Assembly (NCBI GenBank): GCA_037074765.1
Contig: JBAMDO010000181.1
Span: forward strand, 434,001 to 498,000
Direction of reading: 5' to 3'
DNA length: 64,000 nucleotides
Origin: Mansonella perstans
Lineage: Eukaryota; Nematoda; Chromadorea; Rhabditida; Onchocercidae
A model generated the notes under the pieces. That model worked only from the letters and a program-made list of their open reading frames with translations, made no database searches and was not told the DNA's origin. This document shows positions 33,501 through 46,400 of the stretch, piece after piece (within the stretch, counting starts at the first letter, position 1; every line of letters begins with the position of its first letter). The translations under genes were made by a program, and so were the position numbers.

Positions 33501-34279
33501 TATATCGCATTTCTCTATTTTTCCTTGCATCTGTGTGGCATTCGTGTTTTTTTTTTCATCTTTCTCGATCAGTTGTTCTATCGCGCACGATGCTTTCTTT
33601 GCCCTTACTGAATTATTGATCACGTGCAACGGAAGCAGTTACTCTCTCGCTTATATTGATTTCCATCACGATTTCCCAAAACTACGTGTTAGTAGTTCTG
33701 GAGGAATTCTCATATGTCCCATATATATATATCAGTGATTATGTGAAGAGTTCAACAAATTGTTTTCGTACTTTGTTACTAATTTTTTATATATTTCGCT
33801 TTCATTTCTGTTTTAATTTCATTTCATTGATTATCGCTTTTGTTGAACAGCTTCATATCCTTAAAGAACTTATTGACTAGGAAATGAAAGAACTATTAAA
33901 CTCTACTAAGGATGAAAGTATAGAAAAGCGGAAAATTGAAGTATACTTCCAAGTACTTAGAATTGTAAGCATCACAATTTATCATAATCCTTTCGTTGGA
34001 CAATTATATTGACCACAGTGTCTCACACTTCTCAACATTTCTGTTCTGTTTTGACCATTGTTAATGTAATTATGATAACGTTGTTAACCATATCTCTAAA
34101 AACAAAAAAAAATAGAAATAATATGTATAAATTCTTTGTATATTACTACAATTCTTTCATTTTCCCTTTCATAAAATATATGTAACGATTTGAACATAAT
34201 AATTTCACATATCAATAGTTGATATATGTATGCTTAGAGTATTTTCTCTAAAGCAATAAATATTGTATTTCAGAATTAA
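30521..34279. other. Intergenic region between divergent M3 homologue and WDR26
   Basis: About 3.8 kb with no supportable gene. It holds the promoter of the M3 homologue at its left end and a 40-bp minisatellite (31401-31566). There are also homopolymer runs, for example A-rich near 31750 and T-rich near 33110. Open frames at 33377-33880 are short, pyrimidine-biased and unlike any family I recognise. Confidence 0.55.
31401..31566. repeat. 40-bp minisatellite, four copies plus a stub
   Basis: Units at 31401-31440, 31441-31480, 31481-31520 and 31521-31560 plus six bases of a fifth, with period exactly 40. Each holds 'tctgggtgttgaactgga' with a few substitutions; the first copy is the most diverged. 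The unit is more GC-rich than its surroundings, and 40 is not a multiple of three, so it is not a protein repeat. Confidence 0.95.
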
Positions 34280-37200
34280 ATGTCGGAAAATCTCAACATT
34301 CCTGATATGGAAACCACAGAACAATGCTCAAATTCATCATCATCATCATTGCTAGAACAGTATATGCATGAACCATCATCAATGACAATTGAAGATAATG
34401 TTTCAACAATGGATGATAATTGCAATGCTACTATTCTTAATCTTACGACATCAACCAATCATTCAACATCGATTCTATCATCAACATTTACAACGACAAC
34501 AGAACTTATAACGCCATTAGCATATTTTACGCCAATAACAATAGTATCACAAAGTAATCATAATCTATCAACAAAGAATCATAACAATAAAAAAAGAATT
34601 CAGAATGAATGCTTGAATCCATCTGATATCAACGTATCATCAGCATCACAACAATGCGACAATCATTGTGAACTTTTCTCAACCATCCCTGTAATTCTTT
34701 TACTTCCTTTTCTTCCTTAACTAATCATACACATCCATATATATATATATCTATACATGCATAGCTATCACATGTGAATCCATAAATACAGACATACACA
34801 GACATACACATACATACATATAATAAATGAATAGATACATACATTCAGACATCTATAAGGAATGAATGAACAGACATACATAAAGACATACACACAAATT
34901 AGATACACAAACACATACACACATACAAATATATATACACCTCATATACTAAATAGACAGTAAGGGATAGATAGAGAGAGGATAAGAGAGCGAGTTTTGA
35001 TTTGACGCATTCTTTGGAACGCGTTAGAACGCGTCACAACGCTCTACGCGGTGTATGTAAGTTCGTTAGTGTTGGAATCCGTGTAATTTGACGTTATAAG
35101 GTGAATTAGTTAGCAATTGTGTAGTTTGAATGAATGAGTAAATAATTAAAAAAAAAAAAAGGGTTAGCATATAAATTAATTTGGATTAAGTGCATGCAAT
35201 GAAAAAGGAACGTTGTGGTCGTTAAGGTATGTGAAAGTAAATAAATTATTACCTAACTTGAACTATTAAACTTTTTCTTATTTAATAAATAATTTTTTAC
35301 CATTTATTGATAATTCTCAGTGATTAATTTCCAATGGTCATATCGAATTTGTCACTTCAAATTAGATTTATCGAAAATTAAATTAGATAATTTATTAGAG
35401 TTATAATTTTCGAGAAGTCTAATAATGTTTATATAAGCTTACTTATGATGGCTGGAAAAAGCAGAAATGATGATTTTAATCAAATTATATAGCTTTGTAT
35501 TTTAGACATTAATTTCACTTAATCTTATTATTCCACATTTCTAGACTTTAATTTCGCTCAATACAGTCTTAATGTTCCATAGTAATTTCACATGTGTTTG
35601 TGAAAAAAAAAAAAAAAAAAAAAAAAAGGCCTCTTCATTGTGAATCATTCTAGCATTTATTCTTTACCATAAAATTCTTAGGTTTCGGTATTAAATTAGT
35701 GAAACTTTTCTTTTTATATCTTATGGAGAAAACGCTTGAAAAGTTTATCCGATTGCCCTTCGCACCTTTCTTCTCCTTTACGCCTTCAAGAAAACTTCAT
35801 TAAAAATCACTCTATCTTCTATTGAATTTCCACTTTTTCTTTTCGAGATAACACAAAGTCGGTCAACAAAGAGAGATTGCGGATGGCTGAATATAGTTAT
35901 CCTCGATTTTACTAATTGTACTGTCGGAAATCTAACGATCGTATAGTGATAAAAATGATTGCTTATATATATGGTAAGCCGAAGTCTAATGCTGAACCAT
36001 ATTGCACGTTATCAGTAGGAGGCGTATAACAGTGGATATTCTATCATTTATCTCTGCTCTATTGCTTTCTGTATTTGCTTTCCCCATAGTTATATGTATC
36101 ACTTTGGAAGCTCATACGTGGAATAAAACGGTTCATACGTGGGGATTAATGGTTGTATTATATTGACAGCATAAATCACTAAATGGGATCAACAATGGAG
36201 GGTATTTTAAGTGATTTGTGTGTGCAACTGAGTAGACTGCTCTACTTTAGGTAATTTGTCATTTGTCACTTGCTCGCCTTTGCATCTTCTAGTTCGTTGC
36301 ATGCAGCTAATCCAGGACATCTGTTGAATCTTCGTATAACTCCATGGTAATCTAGTTCGATTTACGATGGTAATTATTATTCATATATGTATTATTGATT
36401 GATGGCTGATTCCAACCGCTTTTTTCCCCTTTTAGCTTTAAATGAAAAGACACCGAACAGTTGTGTGTGAGATTATAACAGTATATTTAGCTACTTCTGG
36501 ACAATTTTTTAAAATGAGTTTCGAATTTTTTATATGCAAATTTACGTATTTGTAATAGTTTAGGCGGTCCATTTCGATTTATATGTAGTGATTGATGTTT
36601 CTTTGGTCGGCAAACCAGGTGCTTATTTCAGAGTGAAGAATTGAGGCCTTTGACCTCATCTACGAGCACTGTGGAGCGTGGTGTGGAATACTCGCTGGCT
36701 GACGCCGCAGACCAAGGTCCACCTGCGAAGAAACTCAGGCAAAATATTTTTTCTAAAGCTTGTTTGTTAACCTTATCAATTATTAAAGTTAAGTTCTATC
36801 AGTGTTGGAGATTCATATTTCATCACTGAGGCCTCAATTTACAATTGGGAAAAAAAGAGAGTGGTAGAGAAAATTTTGGGAATGCACTGGTTGTTAAGCG
36901 ATTTGTTATAATTGAAGGCCCAAAACCGAGTGGGCTTGAACCTGATTCATCTTTTCAGGAGCATGCAGTCAGCAGCAGTTCAGGCACAGCAGCAATCACC
37001 CCCAAAATCTGTTGGTCAACGAATAAAAGTACGTTTTTCGTTTTTTTGTCGTGTGTAATAAAGATTGGTTCCAAAATTTCCGTAATAAAATATTTCACTG
37101 GAAGCAAAATTTTCGTGGAGCAGTATGATAAATATATGACCCTTAACTTTGGGGAGAATGCTGACAGCGGCTCATTTTTAATTGTCATTTTTCACTCAAT

Positions 37201-40200
37201 TTTCATTGTACAGCATTTGTAGTTTTAAGGAAACCTTACAAACATCAAAAAGTCAGTTATGTCATTCTCCAAATGGCGCTGATACAAGTCTTGTCCCGAC
37301 CCCAATCTCACCTCCTCCTCTTGGTGCCACAGAAGTTAATACAATTCGTATCATCGGCCAGTACCTCAAAAATCTTGGACTCCAGTATGTTTTCACACAT
37401 TACAATCGGATTTTTAGTATTTGGGCAAGATTTAAATCGTTAATCATTATTTAAAGATAATTTTGGCTAGTGTTATTTGATTTTCCTTGCAAATAACACA
37501 GTGAGTATAGTATGTATGTATTGATACTACTCTATAGTGCTTTAAGTTTTCTTCAACTGCATTTTATTACTAAATCTCATTAGCAGATTCGTATGTTCAG
37601 GGAAACTGTAGCGACGCTGTTTGCGGAAAGTGGATGTCGTCTTGAAGACACCTTAGCAATACGTTTACGCGAATATATCATAGCAGGTGAATGGGATCAT
37701 GCGCTCGGTATTGTGGATAAAATGTCGCCGTTTGTTTCCAATCTGAATTTACTACGGATCCGTGAGAAATTATACGAAGAAAAATTCGTTGATTTGTTGA
37801 GCAAAGAAAGGGTAACATTTTGCTTACAGTCGATAGGTAAGAACTTGTGCTTGATCAATTTTTAATATAGCAGAATTGGATTATTTTGTATTGTAAAGTG
37901 ATGAATGATATATCAGGAAAGATGTCTCTGATGCTTTAATATTTGAATAACTGAAAGGTTGGTTTAATTTAATCTTCACAAAGAAGTGATTTTCAGGTTC
38001 TAGATGCACTTAGTTTGTTGACAGTAGATTTTCCATCAGATCCCTCATTTTTTGATCGTCGAAATTTTCTTGCGACGCTGCTGTATGTTGACCCAAAGGT
38101 AGACTGAATTTTTTTTAATTATTCAAGTCAGCATTTTACGGTAGTTACACTTCGCCATCATAAACAGTTTCTCTCTAAACTGTCTTTTTCTCCTCTACTT
38201 CCTTGCTTATTGCATTCATTTTTCACTGGTCAGTGTCCAAAACTTTCACACTTTCAAATTAGTCGAATCTAGTTTTCAAGGATTGGTGAGAATACAGGAT
38301 TAAGAGCTTGTCTCTTCCACGGTTGCAGTTAGTTATTAACTGGAAGCGATTTAGAGTGTAGACGTATGTGCGAAAACGGGAGCACATCGTACTCAACGAG
38401 AAAGAAATGTGCTGGTGGCTGAAATTCAACAGTTGCTACCCACGACAGTGATGCTACCTTGCAATAGGCTGGAGAAACTGCTTATGCAATGTAATTTATA
38501 CACCCATTTTTGTGCTCTTTCTATTATTTCAACTGCTAATAGACCAGATCGGGAACTGAATGTCGTATATGAAATTCATGACTTTGCAGATTTTTATTCT
38601 GCCATGTCTTGCTGCAATCAGTTCAATGTAGATAGTTTTTTAAAATGTTATTGCATTCTTTATCGAATTTTTGCTAAATGTTACAGCCTGGAAAATGCAG
38701 TGTCGTGAATGTTATCTGCATGTTAGGGAGGATTTCGATGTCTCCCCGGATTATATTTTGGAAGATCACCAATGTGACTGGGATCATTTTCCTATGTTTA
38801 CTTCGCAGGTATTATTTTTCCTTTACACTGGATTTGTTTTTCTTTAAATGTAAATCTTTTTACCATTAGTCAGAAAATTAACTATCTTCTCCCTTACATA
38901 CTTCTGAATCAGCATCATTAAATCTGTAGTAATTACTAGTCTAACTTCAACTCATGTAATTATGGTAAAAAGTTTTTTATTCGCTTGATTCTTTTCTTTT
39001 TGGTTAGAAGTTTATGCTTTCTTAGGTTTTAACGAAACACACAGATGAGGTTTGGTGTGCGGCGTTTTCACGTTGTGGGAAATATTTAGCAACAGGTAGC
39101 AGATCCGGAGCAGCTCATATATGGAAAATAATCAATGAAGCTACCGTTGAATCGTACAAAGAACTTACTGGTATGTTGTTGCCTCGTTGGACCATTTTTA
39201 TTCATGCACAGTACATAATTTGCGAACATGACATAATATTCGTTTACCTTCACAAAGTTGTTTGGTCTTATGGCGGATAATATTGTTTAACGAAATCCTA
39301 CTCACATTAAAATTTTAAACTTCCCTTTCTTATCGGAGAGTGGAAAAAATGATTGCCAGGGAAGGCGTTTTCATTTCATTAAATTTTATTTTGTTTTAAT
39401 TTTATTAAACTAACAAGTTATATGAGCTTTGTTCTTACTTTATTCAGTAATTTTTCAATAACTTTAGGGAGAAACAGTTCATCGTTGTTAACTTGGAGTG
39501 ATGATGGTGCGCTTCTAGCAGTGAGCGCTGCAGAAGGTCATCTAGCAGATGTTCATGTTTATGATGTACATAGCGGCATCATATTTTGTATTATCGAAAA
39601 TAGAACGAACGACAGCACTGTTATGTCGTTTGTTCCGAACTCGTCATTCAGTTATAGACTTGTTTGCGCTGATCAGATGGGACATTTTTGTCAATATGTA
39701 TGTATTATAGTTTTCTTGTGGGGGTATTTTATTTACCTTAATTTTTAGTTTTATTGAGGAATCAGTATTTTGATCAAAGAAAGATTGCTGTTTATTTATC
39801 TCCTCTACCGTTATTTTACATGTTGCAAGCATAGTTAAAACAGTTAGGAGGAAATCGAAGTTGTGACTATTTCATTTTCAGACGTTATCAAAGAACAGTG
39901 TAAAATCTGAAGGCAAATTTGAAGGTTATAGGATTCGCGCTGTTCACTGTCTTAGGAATGGATCAGTTTTAGCAGCAGATACTCACAACAGGTGTCTTAA
40001 TAGTCAAATTGTCACGAAATTTTTGCATGATTTGACTTTTCCATAATATATTGTTAGACCTTAAGAATTTCATTCTACATCCTTCAGTTTTCAGAGTTCG
40101 CAGTTATCGATTTAGTGACGATTCCGAATTAACGCTCATTGAAGAATTAAGCCAGATTTCAACATTTGTGGTGGATAAGTCAGAGCGACGTGTTTTGATT

Positions 40201-40849
40201 GATACTAAATTGCATGGTTTGAGATTATGGGATTTAAGAACGCGAACTTTGATCAGGTCTTTTGTTGGTGCACCGCATCAAGATTTTATTATTCATTCGA
40301 CTTTTGGTGGACCTGAGCAATCGTATATCGCTACGGGTTCCACAGGTACACTTTTTTTTGACGATTCCGTTCTGTATTAATCTTGATTAAAACTGTCACA
40401 GCAGCACATAGTGCAATGCGAATAAAAAGGACGGATAATGCATGGCCATATGGATGGTTCTGTTCTTCGTTTGAGGTTTCTCTTAATAGTTGTGGGATTG
40501 GTTTTGATGCAATCTTAGGTTGTAGTTGAGTCAGCGTAGTGAATTCTGGTTTCACCCTAATGAAGATTCAATAATTAATGAGTTTTCCTTCAATGTGGTG
40601 AAGTCTTTAACTTGTAATAAATTTACTTTTTTTGAACTAAAAAACTTAGTGTTTGCAGATGAATGTATATATGTATGGAAGCAGAGTTCCGAGGAATTAA
40701 TAGCAAAATTGGTCGGGCATACTGCACGTGTCAATGCTGTGGCGTGGAATCCTAGATTACCGCAGTTGGTTTCTTGCTCTGATGATTGCACAATTCGTAT
40801 TTGGAGTCCACTTATCGGCATCGATTCATCCACTATTCAGCAGAATTGA
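34280..40849 (+). CDS. WDR26: WDR26/GID7-type LisH-CTLH-WD40 protein
   Basis: Exons: 34280-34690, 36632-36738, 36959-37028, 37230-37384, 37601-37811, 37997-38098, 38355-38490, 38687-38808, 39026-39170, 39468-39697, 39882-39991, 40095-40345 and 40659-40849. All phases close, giving about 746 residues. Exon 1 is Ser/Thr/Asn-rich low-complexity sequence. LisH: IRIIGQYLKNLGLQ then ETVATLFAESGCRLED. CTLH: GEWDHALGIVDKMSPFV and ALSLLTVDFPSDPSFFDRR. Then PTTVMLPCNRLEKLL. WD40 repeats start at HTDEVWCAAFSRCGKYLATG and end at HTARVNAVAWNPRLPQLVSC and TIRIWSP. Known: WDR26 is the substrate-recruiting scaffold subunit of the CTLH/GID E3 ubiquitin ligase, and long low-complexity N termini are normal for it. 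Assigning 34280-34690 as first exon rests on phase, position and composition. Its ATG lies six bases after a 'gtatttcag' acceptor, consistent with trans-splicing. The 36738 donor appears to be GC rather than GT. Confidence 0.9.
34733..34945. repeat. ACATAC/TA-rich microsatellite region in WDR26 intron 1
   Basis: Degenerate runs of 'acatacacag', 'acatacatacata' and TA dinucleotides extend for about 200 bases, followed by an AGAG/GATA-like purine patch up to about 34990. This is simple-sequence DNA inside the first, 1.9-kb intron. Confidence 0.85.
35008..35062 (+). promoter_or_regulatory. CpG-rich patch with paired ACGCGT and a strong splice donor
   Basis: In very AT-rich surroundings the segment contains ACGCGT at 35019-35024 and 35029-35034, then 'ctacgcgg', and ends with a consensus donor tgtat|gtaagt at 35056/35057. 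This could be an alternative promoter and non-coding first exon for WDR26 that joins a downstream exon. No transcript evidence is available, so it is an inference from composition and the splice site. Confidence 0.35.
35604..35629. repeat. Poly(A) homopolymer of about 24 bases
   Basis: An uninterrupted A run inside WDR26 intron 1. No gene remnant or target-site duplication is evident next to it, so a processed-transcript origin is not supported. Confidence 0.8.
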
Positions 40850-43497
40850 TGCTATTATATTCATTATTCTATTAGTTTCGTTTTTATTATGCTTCATCAT
40901 ATTATTTTCGTTCTTATTGTACTTTATCATGTTATCAATTGCGTTTTTATTGTATCGCATTGTATTATTAGGTTCGCTTTCGTGTATTTAATTTGTAAAT
41001 TTAATTGCCTATTTGAATGCGAAATCGTAAGTATGCAGATTACAACTGTGTAGAACAGTCATTGTATAAACATTTTGGCGCCGTTTTTTGTTTTTTGGAA
41101 ACTGTTTTATTACTTCTCTTCACTGAAAATCACAACAACTTACCCGTGAATGCCTATGGAAATCATCGGGCTTGGTCAACACTTACCTTTTTTTTCTCTG
41201 GAACGTCAGGGTTAAGCCATCAGTCAGTAATCTGTGCTCACACTTTTATATATCCGCATGTACCAATCGAAGTCATGATTGTATTATCTTTATACCAGAA
41301 TTTTAAATGACTGATATCTTTTATATGTGACACTAAGGCCTCTGTATTACTGCCGCTTCCAAACAAATTTTAATTGAGATGGGGACATTTTTTAAGTCCA
41401 ACATTGTATTGTTACTAATGCAATTCTTATGAATGTCTTGTATCAAAAGAGACGCACAGGAACCAGTCATTACCTCGTAATGAAATGATTTAGATTTCTA
41501 ATACTTCTATATATATATATATATATGAACGAAGGTTTCATTGTACTGATTTTATTATATTGATACCATACCAGTCAGCAGGAATTTCTTGTTTTGTAGC
41601 AGCAGCAAAAAGAAGGAAATGTGTTTATTATTTTGTATTTAACATGAGAAGTGAAAATGCAACTGATAAGCTTTTTTAAAGCGATGGCTGTTCTGGTGTT
41701 TCAATATAATTCGGAGTGCAATAAACTGTGTATCCATCTTCAATATGGTAGTATTTGATTGTTGAAGCATCATGGAGGCTTTGGACTGTAAAAAATATAA
41801 AAACATTGTCTTAAGTCTGCTGTAATTGATTTTAGCGAAATGGAAATTGATGAATTGTTACGCTACCTCCGAATGTAATATCCTGTATTCCAATTGGGAT
41901 GTCCGTTTTTTCCATTATCTTTTCTTTCAATATTTTAATAGTATCCATTCTCGAAATGTTGATATCAATCGTATGTCCAGCAAAATTCCGCGTTTTGTTG
42001 TAGACAATCACTTTCAGGTACCTGAAATTTTATTGTTAGCTTTAAAAAATATTCTGAAAAGAAATTACTGCTTTTTGTAGTCCTGCTAAAGTTAAGCAAA
42101 AGCCCAAAAGCGAAACATTAAGTGGAATAGTAATTCAGTGGAAGTGACCCGATTAATATATCTTCAACTTCTCTGAATATGAAAATGATGAAGTTAACAT
42201 TGCAAAAATGTCATAACAATGAATGAGCAAGCTATTCTTGGATTTTCTAATGAGATTATGCAACTGTAATACTAAGCTTAATCTACAAAAATCAGAGCGT
42301 CGGAATTGCTGGAACATTCAGCATAATTTGCTGTTCTTTTGGTGGTATAACTAAATATGATTGAATAGCAATCTTTCTAAGAAACGTTTGGGATGTAAGC
42401 TGTTTAGTTTAATTACTAATTACGAAAGCTATCGTTGAAAATGAAACGGTTAATAACTTACATGCTATTATTCTGAGAATAACAAGAAAGGGAGAACTAA
42501 TGTAGAAGGGAAATGATCACAAATTGCCCGAAATGATTGCATTACATTGGTGGGATGCTTTTTTCTCTTCGTTTTGCCGATAATGAAAGCTTATTACAAG
42601 AGAATTAAAGAGAAGGATGAGATTGAATCACTTTAATTCACACTTCGACTTTTTAAAATTTTACTATTTCCCTGTTAGCAAGTTTCCCACACTACTTTCA
42701 GAGCCCTTTTGGAAACAAGCAGAGGATGAATTATTTACATTTCGCAATACTAAGATATCAGAGTGTTTTCTCGTCCCCAAGGCCTCTATGATGCAATTTC
42801 GATTGGATCGTTCCAAATTTAAAATTAGGTTCGTTATTTACATGGAAATTGCTGCATTCAGATTGTATGCATCTTTCTTCCATATCATTTCCACTCTCAG
42901 TTTCGGATAGTTAGAACCATGATTCTGTCTAACCGAATAATTAACTTCTTTGAAATTTGAAATCCAGTTTTCCCAAGCATCGATGAAGAAAATTCGCTGT
43001 GATTTACTTCCAATGAAATTTTTCTTAACGAAGCAAAACCTTCCATTTTTTAAAAAATGTTTCAGAACACTTTTTTTTTTTCGAAAATTTCTGGTACAAA
43101 AAATGAAATGTAAGAAATGGCAACTTAAGGGAAGATTTTATCCAAAATCTAGAGTTATTATAACAAGAATTATTCGTTCACGAAATACAGTATTAGTTTG
43201 TCAACAGCATGAATCAGTAATGATAGCCTTCGAACATTCGTATTTCAGGATGTGCAAAGTTAGCAGTACCATCAATTTGTTCATACACATCATTTCTGAA
43301 TTTTTTTGTCTCTGTTGAATCTGCTATGTTCTGAAATTTTATTATCCAAGAAAATCATTTTCTTAATGTCGCGTAATTTGCACATCAACAAAGCGAGATA
43401 TTACCAAATCATCTGATAAATCTTAATTTCAGTACTTTCATTAGCTTTGAAAATTCCAGTAGACCTGTAATTTATAAGAATGGTAAGCTAATGTTAG
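40850..43497. other. Spacer between convergent WDR26 and VMAT genes
   Basis: About 2.6 kb holding the 3' UTRs of both neighbours. Directly after the WDR26 stop, 40855-40990 is a degenerate repeat with a period near 33 bases ('cgtttttattgt' and variants, about four copies). A short TA microsatellite lies at 41506-41526. Open frames at 42617-43318 are not recognisable as any family. Confidence 0.55.
40855..40990. repeat. Degenerate T-rich tandem repeat after the WDR26 stop
   Basis: About four diverged copies of a unit of roughly 33 bases built on 'ttcgtttttattatgctt'-like sequence run through the probable WDR26 3' UTR. Similarity is clear by eye but low between outer copies. Confidence 0.6.
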
Positions 43498-46400
43498 CTA
43501 GATAGATTTAATACGAACGAAATATTGTTGAACTAACACAATTCCAGGCGAAGAATCGGATACAGCGTTTAAAACGATTATCTATGAAAAGAAAAATAAA
43601 AATTCAATAAATAAAATAATTCAATAATGTATACTTCGCTAATTTTGTTTGTTGCTGGTGGGTTACGCAAAAAGAACATCAAAGGAGCATACAAGAAGTT
43701 CATCACTGCAATTATACGAAGCATTCTGAAAATTGTCATTGTAATATCAAAATTATGCTCTAATAAATGTTTCTTTCATTAATAAAATTTCAGAAATGAA
43801 ATTCTAAATAATACTTCAGTTACGTAAGTGATATGAATGAAATTTAATGAAATGTTTAATCTTATCTATTGTAAGAACAAAGTGCTCCGCAATTACATTT
43901 GACAATTTTTTTTTTAAATTAATGCTTGCTTTGCCATTATTCTAACTTGTAATCGTTGGAGTATTTTTGCAGTCAAAAGTGATAAATTATAATCGTTGAT
44001 TAAGAAACTCACGAAGCAAATCCAACTGAACGGACCAAAGGACCGGAAAAAAAAGGGCCCAAGGCAAAAGCAAAGCAAAATGCTGCATCTGCAATTGCAT
44101 ATATTGATCCATAAACACCGACATGACGTATATCTACTAGATGACCCATCAGCGGAAACATCGATGCATCAATCATACCTTCAATGCATCACCTCAACTT
44201 CTATGAGTTTAGGATATATCACATCGTTGGTACAAAATGTATATTCTGTCAGATGTATTTAATTGAATAGTACTTTTATCTTACCAATTGAGAAGCCCAT
44301 GAAAAAATTTGGTATCATCAATCCACCAACTCCACTAGCTGTCGGAATCTAAAATTATTGCAACAGTCAATTAAAAATCATTATTTTATAACGTTTTACA
44401 TTTGAGAGTGATACTTTCGTGTGGTACCTGGATTTTTTCCCTATTCTTCCCAGTCCTGCTTGGATATTATTGCAAATATATTCTTCATCAATAGTTTGAA
44501 AAAAAACCATTCATGAACAATATTATCAAACAACTTACAGCGATTAGACAAATGCCGATTATCATAAGACCCAGAAAACTGCTTAGCCAACTGTAAATTT
44601 AAAACTTCTTGGTCAGAAATTAACATTATCTTTTTTGCACCTCAAAATTTCAAACAATAAATCTCTAAACAAAATAAATCATAAATATTACGAATTATTT
44701 CTAAACAGAAATATACCGTCCAATTTTATGTGCCAATGGCCCAAATATATTCGTACCAATCAGGTAGGATACACTAGCAGGAAGGAAAGCTATGCCACGT
44801 TCAAATGAACCAGCTTGCCAAGATTCCATCATCCATAATGGTAAAGATGGTTCCAACATCGCTATCCCAAGGTTTCCAACAATTATTGATCCTGAAAATT
44901 TATCCATAATATCGCAGAAAAAAAATTGAGATATATTACACATCAATGAAAAGCAATATTTGAAAATAATAGCAAGCATTTATTTTCCTTCCGAATTATG
45001 AGCAAAATACAAAATAACTGCTGAAAAACAGAAAAAAAACAGTAACCAGCAGCAACAATAATATATGGATCAGTGGCAAGTTCTTTCAAGCCAGTCCCTT
45101 CCGGTTCACAGCGATCTATTCGCGGTTGCAACACCAAAAATTGCAGAGCTACAATGATGTCGTTTTAGTTGTTCGGATTTTAAATATTTTAATTTTTATG
45201 ATTTTTTTAGTAATGATTTTTTTTTTTTATTTTTCAGAGATTTGATTAATCGAGTAGATAAATTCTGAGCCTGTTCCATTAGCATTATCCCTGAAAATTT
45301 TTAAAATTTCAAAATTATTTCTTAAAACTGTTTGGCTATCGTTATTAGCTTGTCAAGCTGCATTTTTTTTTTTTTTTGCATATATTTGTTTAAGAATCGT
45401 ATCTTAGCTTTCCAGCAAATAATACTTACAGCCGTCAAACAGAGCTAGTAGTGCAAGAAGTAGGAATGGCAATTCTTTGCCTGACCACTGGTATAAAATT
45501 CCTCCATACGGTGGTCCAACAAGTAGACCAAGTGCCAGACCTCCCAGTGCTATACCCATAGCTCTTCCGCGTTCTTCATCGTTTGGATAAGCTTGTGCAA
45601 TCATTCCCATACCTGTTTGATCAAGCTGGATATTCAGGCTTTTTTCTTATTGATGCAGTTCATATCCTATGATGATTTCGAAAATTCACTAACTCGAAGA
45701 AAGACACTTTCTTCTTGAGCATTACAACAAAGATTTCCGATCATATCGGTTATAACTTCATCATACCTGAAGTACTTGTACATGCAGATCCAACACCTTG
45801 CAAAGCACGAGCAAGCCAAAGTACAGCGAACGATGTACCAAATGTAAACATTAAGGTTGACAAAAACATAACACAAAAGCCAGCAAACATTGGCACTGTA
45901 TAGCCAATTCTGCAATTTGTGCAAGCAATGAATGGAAAAAAAATTCAAGAGAATTTGAGAAAGTATTTTTTTTGCAGAATTTTGGATAAGTAAGCAATAG
46001 TTGCACTTTGCTACTTTCATAATAAAGATTATTTCATCAACTAATTTAAGCGAATATATTTAATAATTCGTGTTGCTAATGATAAGAAAATTATAATAAC
46101 TAATTCTTTTATTACTGAATTTTATCAAGAAATATTCCTAATAAACGAACTTATTTGTAAGAGGACCAATCCATGGATTTGTTAACAGCTGCACAAGTGC
46201 TTTTGATCCAAACATCAATCCCACGTAAACATTTTCTTCCGTTAAAGTATTGTGTCGTCTTATTTCTTCCAGGGAATTTGGCATAATTCTTTGATCTACT
46301 TTTGCATCTTCGCTTGCAATAGATACTTCTGTTGTTATTGTTTTCATCTGCGTAGGTGTTCCAGAGGTTTCACCTAGTACTGATTTATGTATTACTGTAA

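Noticed and set aside
33377..33880. Overlapping hydrophobic ORFs upstream of WDR26
   Set aside because: They are driven by pyrimidine-rich, T-rich composition; three frames are open at once and none has conserved motifs.
42617..43318. Two ORFs of about 100-120 codons between WDR26 and VMAT
   Set aside because: Phe/Lys-rich translations of AT-rich DNA without recognisable motifs; they sit where 3' UTR and spacer are expected.
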